Of a DNA stretch of 64,000 bases, positions 54,307-63,539 are shown piece after piece; the first letter of the stretch is position 1, and every line of letters begins with the position of its first letter. The position numbers and the translations under genes are program-made. Origin of the DNA: Bacillota bacterium. GTDB taxonomy: Bacteria; Bacillota; Clostridia; Acetivibrionales; DSM-1351. The stretch is from contig JAEZIB010000141.1 of the NCBI GenBank assembly GCA_023416275.1, forward strand, positions 3,027 to 67,026, in the 5' to 3' direction. A model generated the notes under the pieces. It searched no databases. It saw nothing but the letters and a program-made list of their open reading frames with translations, and had not been told where the DNA came from.

Positions 54307-54337
54307 TAATCTGCTATAATATTATAAAGAATAAATG

Positions 54338-54382
54338 TAAACCCTACAAAATACTGTATGTGTATTTTATAGGGTTTATTTT
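54338..54382 (+). terminator. Terminator of the branching-enzyme gene
   Basis: TAAACCCTA and TAGGGTTTA form the stem with inner AAATAC/GTATTT pairing, followed by TTTT. Confidence 0.85.
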
Positions 54383-54464
54383 AAGTTAATACAATTCTAC
54401 CATTTCATATAAAGCTATTTTGTAGTGCATGTAAAACTTGCCAACTACCATTTAAAGCCTTCGT

Positions 54465-54485
54465 CCGATAAGCTATCGGTTTTTT
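54465..54485 (+). terminator. Second terminator-like hairpin, no gene assigned
   Basis: CCGATA-AGC-TATCGG followed by six T lies 80 bases after the first terminator. No gene lies between, so it may end read-through or a small RNA. Confidence 0.55.
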
Positions 54486-54586
54486 ACGTGAATTATGCTT
54501 TGAACTCAGAGCTAGCATCTAAACCAAAATGTTCGTCGATGTCATCAAATTTTTAGTCGATAGTAATTGACTATAAGAAAATATAA

Positions 54587-55903
54587 TTACTTATTTTCAA
54601 ATGGATTCATTACTGTCCCAATAAATATAGGCAGTTTTGTTCCATTTTCAACTATTGCGTATACAAATGGGCGATTGAGAATCACTTTATTTTCATATGG
54701 AGTTGATTTTTCAGCCATCTCCACCTTTGTTACAGCACCAGCCTTAGTTCCAACCTCACTAAACTGAATATATGTTTTGTGGAGAATATCCTTTATATAG
54801 ATTCCTTCATAAGGAGTGGCCATTTTACTAAAGTTTGCCATACTATCGTCAAAAGCATCTACAAAGCCTAATTGCTTTAGAGGTTCAACCAATTTAGCTT
54901 CAAAAGCATATTCAAACTTTGGAACACATATGCCTATTGCCTTTCCTCCATTGCCGCTGTCTATAAAGCTTTGAAAGCTCTTGCTATCAAGATTTTTTAT
55001 ACACTCCTGAATTGATATTTTTTCATTTGGAAGCATTGCAACAAAGCTATACTTTCCACCCTTATAAGGCTTAATAAATCCTGTTGCAATATCATTTTTA
55101 AGATAAGTTTCTTTTGATGAATTAAAGAATATCCCCTCTATAATATTACCATTTGAAAGTTTAAAACCACTATTAATAGCCTCATATTTGTCAAACTGAG
55201 TTTTCCATTCTGCTTCAAATAATAATGTATTTATTAAAAACATTATTGAGTCACCGCTTATTTCTTCTATTATTTTGTCAATAAGCCCATCAGTATTCTT
55301 ATACACCCATTTATTAATATCTGTTACTGTATCAGGTGAATAAAAATCTGCTTTAAATATATCAGCCTTGTAATAATCTGCATTTGTCTGTAAGAAATCA
55401 CGGTTTACTCTTAAATCATCTCTATACCAGATAGAATTTGCTAGTCTCACAGCATTGCCGTTAACTGAATCTGACAATTCATTTTGAAGCATAGAACTCA
55501 TATTATAATAGTAATAATTTAATTGCTTTGTTGAAAATTTGCCCTTACCCAGTAACTGAAGAAATTGCTCCAATGTTCTGCCATCTGAACCATTCGATGT
55601 CATTCCCATTGCTAGTGCAACAGAGGTAGGAGATACAAGAGAGTTTTTGTCTAGATCAACAGATTGCCTAAATAAATCAAATGAAAAATCCTGTGTAGCA
55701 GTTATAAAACTTTGTGGCAAAAATGGAACTTTTACTAGTTCTTTAGCTGCTATATCCCTTGTTAAGTCCTCTGCTTCTGCACTAACAGTGCTTATTCCAA
55801 ATACAAGGGAATTTAATACTAAAGCAAAGATTAATACAAATGATTTTAAAACTTTTAGGTTTGACTTTCTGTCTTTTGTAAAAAATTCAGAATTTTTGTT
55901 CAT
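54587..55903 (-). CDS. Secreted serpin (serine protease inhibitor)
   Basis: The 438-residue protein has a signal sequence (hydrophobic stretch near residues 20-40 ending VSAEAE), then a full serpin fold: SPTSVALAMGMTSNGSDGRT, LANSIWYRDDLRVNRDFL, NTLLFEAEWKTQFDKYEA, hinge region EVGTKAGAVTKVEMAEK and the end NRPFVYAIVENGTKLPIFIG.VMNP. It would trap a serine or cysteine protease outside the cell. Clostridium thermocellum has dockerin-bearing serpins that protect the cellulosome; this one lacks a dockerin. GGAGG lies eight bases before ATG. Confidence 0.92.
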   Translation of the reverse strand: MNKNSEFFTKDRKSNLKVLKSFVLIFALVLNSLVFGISTVSAEAEDLTRDIAAKELVKVPFLPQSFITATQDFSFDLFRQSVDLDKNSLVSPTSVALAMGMTSNGSDGRTLEQFLQLLGKGKFSTKQLNYYYYNMSSMLQNELSDSVNGNAVRLANSIWYRDDLRVNRDFLQTNADYYKADIFKADFYSPDTVTDINKWVYKNTDGLIDKIIEEISGDSIMFLINTLLFEAEWKTQFDKYEAINSGFKLSNGNIIEGIFFNSSKETYLKNDIATGFIKPYKGGKYSFVAMLPNEKISIQECIKNLDSKSFQSFIDSGNGGKAIGICVPKFEYAFEAKLVEPLKQLGFVDAFDDSMANFSKMATPYEGIYIKDILHKTYIQFSEVGTKAGAVTKVEMAEKSTPYENKVILNRPFVYAIVENGTKLPIFIGTVMNPFENK

Positions 55904-56663
55904 CTTATAATCCTCCTGTTTATAAATTTATTAACTTTGGTCTTTTATTGGACTGTGCTCAATATTATAATTCGCCTAAAGTCCAATATTTTTTTACTGA
56001 AGGCTCAAACCGTAATTCACAGCTAAAATACATCTGCTGAAAAACAAATAGTTTGATACAAACCTCCGCACTTACAAAAACACACATTTGAATATTAGCT
56101 ACTTGGTTTCCGTGCTGTAGGAAGTCTTTAAACTGTAATTGACTTTAGTAGGGTGTTTTATAACTCTGCAAATTGGCATCATATGAATTAATTAAACCTG
56201 AAGATAACTTTCAAATCCATTTAATGCCTTATTTAAGAAATGGTAGAAGTATGTATACTAAAATTTTATCATATATTGTTTATTCTTACAATGCTGTTAA
56301 TTTATCTTTAATAAGCTGAAATACATATCTAAATCCATATATTTTTAATATTACACGTAACATGATATAATATTACTTGTAATATGTAATAATATTACTT
56401 ATAATATAATATGATATAATAATTTAAAATATTTTAAATAATCCATAATTATGACATATAATTTCATATAAGTTTTACTTGGCCCTTCACCATTTTATTC
56501 AGTTTTAATTTTTTATAGTTAGTAATTACCAATTTAAATTTTAAAATGTTCACTGCTAAAAAGAAAGGAGGTTAAGTATTATTACTTCAAGTCCATCTAT
56601 ACAAGGATGGATAGTTAGAATCTGTAAAACTTATTAATTTATTAAAGAGAGGAATGAAAAGTA
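55904..56663. other. Long AT-rich region before the GH5-CBM32 gene
   Basis: This 760-bp gap has nested AT-only inverted repeats around 56350-56430 (repeated AATATTACTT / AATATNATA), a decayed TAATTGACTTTAG hairpin motif near 56143, and the GAAAGGAGG box at 56563. No gene is seen. Confidence 0.45.
56563..56571 (+). promoter_or_regulatory. Unattached Shine-Dalgarno-like box (GAAAGGAGG)
   Basis: GAAAGGAGG lies 93 bases before the ATG at 56664 with no start codon at working distance. The same nonamer is the stabiliser element described in the Bacillus thuringiensis cry3A leader. Confidence 0.45.
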
Positions 56664-58862
56664 ATGAAGAGACTTTATTTTTTATTAGCAATTTTAGTGT
56701 CATTGTTTACATTACTGCCAGCATTTAATCAAGCATCCGCAGAGGTTGATTCAACACATCCTGGCTTCAGAGTTCAAGGAAGATTTCTTTATGATAAAGC
56801 AGGCGAAAAAGTAATTCTTTATGGTCTTAACAAAATGATTATCTGGATGGATAAGGACGGTGTGCCATCTTTCTCCGAAATAGCCAAAACAGGTGCAAAC
56901 TCCGTCAGAATTGTTTGGACAACAGAAGGCACAGCAGAAGAGTTGGATACTGCTATTCGCAATTGCCGTGCAGAACATATGATTCCAATGATAGAACTTC
57001 ACGATGCAACAGGAGAGTGGCAAAAGCTTCCAAACCTTGTTAATTATTGGGTAAGACCAGATATTGTTGAAGTAATTAAAAAGCATCAGGAGTATTTACT
57101 AATAAATATAGGAAATGAAGTAGGAAATGAAGTAGCTGCAGCTACCTTTAAGGCAGACTACTCTAAACATGTAAATACAATGAGAACGGCAGGCATCCAT
57201 GTTCCGCTGATAATTGACGCATCTAAATACGGTCAGGATATTGATATTCTCCAAAGCTGTGGTCCAGATATTATAGCTGCTGACCCTGATAAAAATTTGA
57301 TGTTCTCAGTACATATGTGGTGGCCTTATATGTATGGCTATACAGACCAAAGGGTACGAGATGAAATTGCACAGTCTGTACAAATGGAGCTCCCATTGAT
57401 AGTTGGTGAGTTTGGTCATAAGTGGGACGAAACGGAATCTGGAAAAATTCCTTATAAGATTATTATTGAAGAATGTTATAAAAATGAAATAGGATATCTC
57501 CCATGGTCATGGGGCCCAGGAAATAACCCTCAGACATTTTTAGATATGACTACTGACAGCACCTTTGCCACCTTACAAGGCTGGGGCTTAGAAGTATGCA
57601 TGACAAGCCCCTACAGCATAAACAAAATTGCAAAAAGACCTGCATCAATGCTTGCCAATCTTCCACCAGTATTACCTGAAGAGCCTTTACCCGCAGGAAA
57701 CTTAGCACTAAATCAACCCGTTAAGGCTTCCTCTGTAGAAAGCTCTCTTTACCCTGTCAGCAATATTGTTGACGGAGACAAAGGTACAAGATGGGCATCA
57801 ACCGTTTCAGACCCCAATTGGGTCTATGTAGACCTGGGCAAGAAAACGGAAGTAAACAAGCTAATAATCAATTGGGAAGCTGCATATGCAACTCAGTACA
57901 AGATTCAGGTTTCAGATGATGAAACTACATGGACAGACCTATACACACAATACAATGGAACCGGTAAAACAGAAACTATAAGCCTTAAAGGTTCAGGCCG
58001 TTATTTGAGAATCTACTGTTCACAAAGGTATAAGTACGATTGGCCTTACTCAATTTTCGAAATTGGCGTATATGGACCGGAATCTGAGTTAAGTGCTTCA
58101 ATATCACCTACAGTAGCAGTTTATGACAAAAACCCATTAGCAAATCAAGCTGCTCCTGCTACTATTATAGACTCTCAAGCTAATACTCTTAAAAAAATCA
58201 CAACTGGTGACTACACCTTAGTACCTAACACAGATTATACTTTAACAGGTACTACTTTAACCTTTACAAAAGAGTATATGTCCTCTTTACCAATAGGCAC
58301 GTCAAAGTTTATTCTTGATTTTGATGGAGGAGTCGACCCTGTTTTTGCTGTTGCAATTGGAGATACAAGCCCAGTAGGAAGCTCTACTATTAGTCCAACC
58401 TCTGTAACCTTCGACAACAGTGCACCTACAGACATTAAAATAACAATGGCTCTTAATGGCAATACTCTTTCAGCTATAAAAGACGGCTCTACTGCTTTAG
58501 TTGCAGGCACTGACTACACTGTAGCAGGAAATGTTGTTACTATTTATAAAAATTACATTTCAACACAATCAGCAAGTGCTATAAAGCTTACTTTTGATTT
58601 TAGCAGCGGAGTGGATTCTGTCCTTACCATCAACATTCCACAAACTGTTTTGTGTGGAGATTATAACAAAGATGGAGCTGTTGATGCTCTTGATTATGCT
58701 TTATTGAAAAAGTATCTTTTAGGAGAATTAACTTTGCCTGTAACTGACCCTGTTGACAGGCTTAGACTTGATTTAAACCAAGACTCAACAATAGATGCAC
58801 TCGACTTTGCTATATTTAAGAAGTATCTTTTAGGAATAATTCCAAGCCTACCATCAAAATAA
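56664..58862 (+). CDS. Cellulosomal GH5 mannanase-like enzyme with CBM32-type, two X2 modules and dockerin
   Basis: The 732-residue secreted enzyme has a signal peptide ending near ASA, a GH5 domain (about 30-340; acid/base Glu in INIGNEVGNEV and nucleophile Glu in LIVGEFGHKW; SVHMWWPYMYG), similar to GH5_8 mannanases, then a discoidin-type CBM32-like module (about 350-475: NLALNQPVKASSVESS, NIVDGDKGTRWAS, YVDLGK), two X2 modules (about 478-568 and 571-660; ISPT...YD/TFD start) and a dockerin (DGAVDALDYALLKKYLLG, DSTIDALDFAIFKKYLLG). X2 pairs are common in C. cellulolyticum scaffoldins and are unusual here. Substrate is inferred. Ribosome site GAGAGG is 14 bases away. Confidence 0.88.
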   Translation: MKRLYFLLAILVSLFTLLPAFNQASAEVDSTHPGFRVQGRFLYDKAGEKVILYGLNKMIIWMDKDGVPSFSEIAKTGANSVRIVWTTEGTAEELDTAIRNCRAEHMIPMIELHDATGEWQKLPNLVNYWVRPDIVEVIKKHQEYLLINIGNEVGNEVAAATFKADYSKHVNTMRTAGIHVPLIIDASKYGQDIDILQSCGPDIIAADPDKNLMFSVHMWWPYMYGYTDQRVRDEIAQSVQMELPLIVGEFGHKWDETESGKIPYKIIIEECYKNEIGYLPWSWGPGNNPQTFLDMTTDSTFATLQGWGLEVCMTSPYSINKIAKRPASMLANLPPVLPEEPLPAGNLALNQPVKASSVESSLYPVSNIVDGDKGTRWASTVSDPNWVYVDLGKKTEVNKLIINWEAAYATQYKIQVSDDETTWTDLYTQYNGTGKTETISLKGSGRYLRIYCSQRYKYDWPYSIFEIGVYGPESELSASISPTVAVYDKNPLANQAAPATIIDSQANTLKKITTGDYTLVPNTDYTLTGTTLTFTKEYMSSLPIGTSKFILDFDGGVDPVFAVAIGDTSPVGSSTISPTSVTFDNSAPTDIKITMALNGNTLSAIKDGSTALVAGTDYTVAGNVVTIYKNYISTQSASAIKLTFDFSSGVDSVLTINIPQTVLCGDYNKDGAVDALDYALLKKYLLGELTLPVTDPVDRLRLDLNQDSTIDALDFAIFKKYLLGIIPSLPSK

Positions 58863-58880
58863 ATTTAGCAAAGATTGCAA

Positions 58881-58926
58881 AAAAACCTTTCCAACAGTAT
58901 TTTTATACTTGGAAAGGTTTTTTCAT
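58881..58926 (+). terminator. Bidirectional terminator between convergent cellulase genes
   Basis: AAAAACCTTTCCAA pairs with TTGGAAAGGTTTTT and is followed by T residues on both strands. It serves both the gene ending at 58862 and the one ending at 58996. Confidence 0.88.
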
Positions 58927-58995
58927 TTAATAGTAACTTATGCTATTTTATTAAACTAAGCTACGCTTAAAATATAGCACTATTAACTATTTGCA

Positions 58996-60417
58996 TTATT
59001 TACGTGGAAGAGCAGTTATAATGCCAAGCAAGTATTGTTTCATAATTGCAAAGTCAACTGCATCTACTGTCTTATCAACATTAAGGTCTAATACTTCTTC
59101 ATATGTATGTCCTGAATCCAATAAATAAATTTTAAATTTAGCAAAATCTATTGCATCAATATTACCGTCTTTATTGTAGTCTCCATACTTAATTACGGGA
59201 TCAGGTTCAGTCTGTGCTGGGAAAGCATATTTAACCATTCCATCTATAATTTCAGGGAACTTGAACTGACAGTTTCTTCTATCTAAGAAACCAAATAATT
59301 CTCCAGTACCTGAGAAGTTATTGTTATCCCACAATACACAAACTATTCCACGTGCCTTAGCTTGTCCAACATAGTATGACATATACTCTACTCTTGTCTT
59401 AAGATTATTCTTATCAACTGCACCACATTCTCCGATTACTGCTGGAATTCCTCTACTAGTATACTTGTTGTAAACGTTATCCATAAACCAAGTAACTTCG
59501 CTTTGATCTTTTGAATCATTCATATTCCAAGTATTTACACCGCCATCAGCCATTGCTAATCCACAAAAACCCCATGGGCAATATGCATGTACAGATACTA
59601 TCATCTTATTATTAGCTGAATCATTTGGCATTTTGAAATAAGTGTTTGTTGCTCCATCAGGAGATGCAACATATCCAGGAACCATGAGATATCTGCCTGC
59701 ATTGTTTCCGCCTGTTGCACGTACTGTGTTAACAAAATCCTGATTGAGTGTATTAATACAATTAATAGCATCAAGTACGTCTGCATTTGTCAACTCAGGC
59801 CACCACTCATTAGCATGTCCTACAAGACGAGGTTCATTCATTCCTTCAAAAATAAGATGATTGTCATAATTTGCAAATCTAGTAGCGATCTGTGACCAGA
59901 TTTTAGTAATATAGTTTTTTGAAGTGTTCAAATATTGACTGGTTGGAAAATATCCTCTTGATTTATCACAATCGTGATGGCTGTTCAATATTACGTACAT
60001 TTTATTGTCTATACAATAATTAACTACTTCTTGAACACGATTCATCCACTGTTCATTAATCTTACTGTCTGATCCAGTTACATGTACACTCCAGCTAACT
60101 GGAATACGTACAGTATTGAATCCCTTTGCTTTAACTGCATCAATCATTTGCTTAGTAGTTTTTATTCCGCTCCATGATGTTTCATAATCTAAATCATTAG
60201 TAATATTTGTGCCGTTAAAAGCATCAAATGTATTACCTAAATTCCATCCAAGTCTTAAACCTTTTGCAAAATTCATTGCATCATTATTCGGAATGCTCTT
60301 ATCTTGAATCGAAAGATTCGGAATAAGTGACGCATCGTACGCATTAGCATTTTGCAGTGGCAATAATGCTGTAAAAATCATTAGAAAACATAGTAAAAAA
60401 GCTGTAATTTTTTTCAT
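58996..60417 (-). CDS. cel5A: Cellulosomal GH5 endoglucanase, Cel5A-like (first paralogue)
   Basis: The 473-residue enzyme closely resembles C. cellulolyticum endoglucanase CelCCA/Cel5A, a well studied GH5_4 enzyme. Signal peptide ends near NANA. GH5 domain about 40-400: GLRLGWNLGNTFDAF, FNTVRIPVSW, ILNSHHDCDKSRGYFP, acid/base Glu in FEGMNEPRLVGH, nucleophile Glu in AVIGECGAV, LWDNNNFSGTGELFGF. A dockerin follows (DGNIDAIDFAKFKIYLLD, DKTVDAVDFAIMKQYLLG). The first dockerin repeat ends LLDSG instead of LLG. The upstream region is long (about 410 bases to the conserved box). Paralogue of 61206. Confidence 0.92.
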   Translation of the reverse strand: MKKITAFLLCFLMIFTALLPLQNANAYDASLIPNLSIQDKSIPNNDAMNFAKGLRLGWNLGNTFDAFNGTNITNDLDYETSWSGIKTTKQMIDAVKAKGFNTVRIPVSWSVHVTGSDSKINEQWMNRVQEVVNYCIDNKMYVILNSHHDCDKSRGYFPTSQYLNTSKNYITKIWSQIATRFANYDNHLIFEGMNEPRLVGHANEWWPELTNADVLDAINCINTLNQDFVNTVRATGGNNAGRYLMVPGYVASPDGATNTYFKMPNDSANNKMIVSVHAYCPWGFCGLAMADGGVNTWNMNDSKDQSEVTWFMDNVYNKYTSRGIPAVIGECGAVDKNNLKTRVEYMSYYVGQAKARGIVCVLWDNNNFSGTGELFGFLDRRNCQFKFPEIIDGMVKYAFPAQTEPDPVIKYGDYNKDGNIDAIDFAKFKIYLLDSGHTYEEVLDLNVDKTVDAVDFAIMKQYLLGIITALPRK

Positions 60418-60824
60418 TTAAAAGTACCTCCCCAATATAGTCATAGCTTAGCTATGGTATATTAACAGTATCAATATTACTAATACCATTAATTTTTATA
60501 TAACATTTATTTAATTTATCTTTTGTATAATGAAATAACACTTATCTATAGATCTAGATAATAATGTAGCAAATACCAAGTTGAAGTGAAAAATTATGTA
60601 GTGCATATGCCATTTTTTTAGATTAATCTGTAATAATGCAAAAAAACAAGTTCTTACTAGTACTGATTCACAGTAATTTGAACAATTAACATAGATTGAA
60701 AACCTATTGCTCCCCTAGAATTTAGTGATTTCAACTCTATTAGACTTATAAACATAATATTTTTTCATTTTAGAGAAATATTTCTCAAAATAAAATTTAT
60801 CTTACTGTAATCCTTTTTTTATTA

Positions 60825-60833
60825 GTCACCTCC
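60825..60833 (-). promoter_or_regulatory. Unattached Shine-Dalgarno-like box (GGAGGTGAC)
   Basis: It lies 408 bases before the Cel5A-like start at 60417, about 50 bases below the conserved AGAAAACCTAGTA block that may be the promoter. Confidence 0.4.
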
Positions 60834-61132
60834 TCTATTCACATTTACTTGATAGATACAAAATTATTTGTGTTATTCCCTACTAGGTTTTCTGTTACTT
60901 TATCACAAAGTCTGCTCCAAATTGCTCTACGTAGATGCAGCCAAAATAATAAGCAAACAGTAATCCTAGTATTTATGTCCTATTTATATTATAGGTTCTA
61001 ATGTAATAATATTCAAGTATATAAAAGATATAGCAGTACACTCTATGATTAAACAAAATATGAGGGCTATGCCCTAACACCTCACATGCGGCTATTTAAA
61101 ATTAATTCCACATTTAAAATACAATTTAGTAT

Positions 61133-61177
61133 AAAAAACCTCTCCATAATATATAAAATATCGTGGAAAGGTTTTTT
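61133..61177 (-). terminator. Terminator of the second Cel5A-like gene
   Basis: AAAAAACCTCTCCA pairs with TGGAAAGGTTTTTT, with T-runs on both strands. It lies about 30 bases past the stop at 61206. Confidence 0.85.
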
Positions 61178-61205
61178 ACACTAAATTATTGTATTAATTA
61201 ATATT

Positions 61206-62642
61206 TTACCTTTTAGGAAGCGTTGTAATAATGCCAAGTAAGTATTGTTTCATAATAGCAAAGTCAATTGCATCTATTGTCTTATCAAGATTAAGGTCTA
61301 ATGCCTCATCATATCCATGATTAGGATTCAATAAATAGTCCTGCTTAAATTTTGCATAATCTATTGCATCAATATTACCGTCTTTATTTACGTCTCCGTA
61401 TACTATTTCAGGCTCAGTTTGACCGCCATTTCCAGCGTATTTAACCATCCCATCTACAATTTCAGCATTATCAAATCTATAAGCAGCTCTGTTAAGTAAG
61501 CCGAATAATTCGCCTGTACCTGAAAATAAATTGTTATCCCACACGAAACAACTAATTCCACGTGCTCTAGCTGCTGCAATATAATATGAATTATATTCTA
61601 CTCTTGCCTGTAGATTATTGTCCTTGTTTCTTGATCCAAATTCACCAATTACAACTGGTATACCTTGACTTATATACTTATTGTATACGGAATCCATAAA
61701 GCTTGTAACTCCATTAACGCTTGTTGAGTCATTTACACTCCAATAGCTAGTACCACCTTCAGAATTAGGCTGTAATGCAAAATTATATGGTGAATATGCA
61801 TGTACAGACACAATTAATTTATTTACAACTCCTGATTTATCAGTTGGAAGCTTATAGTTTGCATTTGTTGCACCCTCTGGAGATGCACAATATCCTGGAC
61901 ACATTAAGTATCTGCTTGCATTGTCACCACCAGTTGCACGTACTGTGTCTACAAATACTTGGTTCAGTTGATTGATACACTTTATAGAATCAATACAATC
62001 TGCATTGTTAGGATCAATCCACCATTCATTTGTATGCCCTATCAAACGAGGCTCATTCATTCCTTCCATAATTAAATGTTCATCATAATTAGCAAATTTT
62101 GTAGCTATTTGCTTCCAAATAGAAGAAATGTACTTCTTAGAAGTTTCTAAGTTTGCACTATTTGGATAAAAATAAGCTGAATTTTTCTTATCATTATCAT
62201 GATGAATATTAATAATAACATACATTTTATTATCAATACAATAATTTACTACTTCCTGAACACGGTTCATCCACGCATCACTGATTTTATAATCTGAGCC
62301 ACTTACATGGTTATGCCATGAAACAGGAATTCGAACTGCATTAAAACCTTTTTGCTTTAATAAATCTATCATAGCTTTAGTAGTTTTTACGCCAACCCAT
62401 GCTGATTCATAATCCAATTCATTACCAACATTTGTGCAATCAATAGCATCAAAAGTGTTACCTAAGTTCCATCCTAGCTTTAAATTGTATACAAATTTCA
62501 TTGCATCATTACTTGGAACATTTTTTTGCTGAAGTGTCAAATTAGGAATTAAAGAAGCGTTATAAGCTGAAGCATTTTGCATTGGTAATAGTGCTGTAAA
62601 TATAATTAGAAAACTCAGTAAAAAAGCTATCGTTTTTTTCAT
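61206..62642 (-). CDS. Cellulosomal GH5 endoglucanase, Cel5A-like (second paralogue)
   Basis: The 478-residue paralogue of 58996 has the same order: signal peptide ending NASA, GH5_4-type domain (LKLGWNLGNTFDAIDCTNV, FNAVRIPVSWHNHVSGSDYK, acid/base Glu in MEGMNEPRLIGH, nucleophile Glu in VVIGEFGSRN, VWDNNLFSGTGELFG) and a dockerin (DGNIDAIDYAKFKQDYLLN, DKTIDAIDFAIMKQYLLG). The nucleophile neighbourhood reads GEFG rather than GECG. The two genes share leader elements over about 400 bases, so the whole unit was duplicated. No CBM is present. Confidence 0.92.
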   Translation of the reverse strand: MKKTIAFLLSFLIIFTALLPMQNASAYNASLIPNLTLQQKNVPSNDAMKFVYNLKLGWNLGNTFDAIDCTNVGNELDYESAWVGVKTTKAMIDLLKQKGFNAVRIPVSWHNHVSGSDYKISDAWMNRVQEVVNYCIDNKMYVIINIHHDNDKKNSAYFYPNSANLETSKKYISSIWKQIATKFANYDEHLIMEGMNEPRLIGHTNEWWIDPNNADCIDSIKCINQLNQVFVDTVRATGGDNASRYLMCPGYCASPEGATNANYKLPTDKSGVVNKLIVSVHAYSPYNFALQPNSEGGTSYWSVNDSTSVNGVTSFMDSVYNKYISQGIPVVIGEFGSRNKDNNLQARVEYNSYYIAAARARGISCFVWDNNLFSGTGELFGLLNRAAYRFDNAEIVDGMVKYAGNGGQTEPEIVYGDVNKDGNIDAIDYAKFKQDYLLNPNHGYDEALDLNLDKTIDAIDFAIMKQYLLGIITTLPKR

Positions 62643-63014
62643 TTAGATTACCCCCCAATTTTGTCATAGCTAAGCTATGTACTTTAATAGTATTAATAAC
62701 AAAAATTAATAACTATAAGTTCTATCTTGCAATTATTATTGATATATTCGTTATCTTTTGTATTATGGAATAACATTTATAGGTAAATTAGACAACAATA
62801 TGCCAATACCAAGTTAAAGTGACAAATTATCAAACTGACTACCCTTGTTTGATTTAAAACATATGGTAAATGCCTAATCGAGAACAGTTCTTACTAATGC
62901 AGGTTTAGCCATAATTTAAAGTCATTTAATTCGCTAAAAACAATTATCCCCTAGAGTTGATAGCAAAATCCTATGTTCTCAACAGAAATTTACCTTATTG
63001 AATTTCTCTTCTCG

Positions 63015-63023
63015 GTCACCTCC
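63015..63023 (-). promoter_or_regulatory. Unattached Shine-Dalgarno-like box (GGAGGTGAC)
   Basis: It lies 373 bases before the start at 62642, at the same relative place as the box at 60825. Confidence 0.4.
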
Positions 63024-63321
63024 TTCTATTCACATATACTTGGTTAGACAAATTTCGATGCTATCCTATACTAGGTTTTCTTGTTACTGTATGCGCAAAA
63101 GTCTGCCTTAAACCTATTACAAGCAAAACTAATACAGAACAAGCATTCCCAGTATTTCTATCCTATTCATATTATATCTTCTTATGTTATAATATTCAAA
63201 TATATATTTACAAAAAACATTAGAGTATACTATAAACGAACAAAAAACTACATATTTCACTTACTAACACAAGCTTATTCGAAAACAAACTTTGTACAGA
63301 CATATTGCCTTTTCGAGCCCC

Positions 63322-63343
63322 AAAAACCACATGTGGTTTTTTT
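63322..63343. terminator. Palindromic terminator-like hairpin without assigned gene
   Basis: AAAAACCACATGTGGTTTTT is a perfect 20-bp palindrome with a further TT. It could act in either direction. Confidence 0.5.
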
Positions 63344-63539
63344 CATATTAATTGTTAGCTTCTTAGTTTTCAGGGTATATATATTAAACAATTACATATT
63401 ATAAAATTCATAACGGTTTACATATGTAAACACTGTAAATAATAAAGCTTTTACTTTATAAAGCAGAAGTTAATATGCAAGATTTAGATTTTTTAAACAA
63501 ATTTTTATTTAGTGCCCAAATGGGACGTAGGAGGTTATT

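Larger units (their letters stand above)
60418..61205. other. Long leader region of the first Cel5A-like gene
   Basis: The 5' region shares with the one before the second paralogue the blocks CATAGCTTAGCTATG (a palindrome just before ATG), GGAGGTGAC, and AGAAAACCTAGTA with upstream GTAACA. A decayed repeat A copy (about 61085-61125) and the terminator at 61133 occupy the far end. No gene is seen. Confidence 0.5.
62643..63539. other. Leader of the second Cel5A-like gene and ferritin upstream region
   Basis: The first half carries the conserved leader elements (TAGCTAAGCTATG at 62670, GTCACCTCC at 63015, AGGTTTTCTTGTTAC near 63075). The second half has an AAAAACCACATGTGGTTTTT hairpin and the ferritin ribosome site. 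No convincing gene is seen between. Confidence 0.5.

Noticed and set aside
63081..63404. A 107-codon plus-strand frame before the ferritin gene
   Set aside because: It lacks a ribosome site, has no recognisable domain, crosses the conserved Cel5A leader and a terminator-like palindrome.
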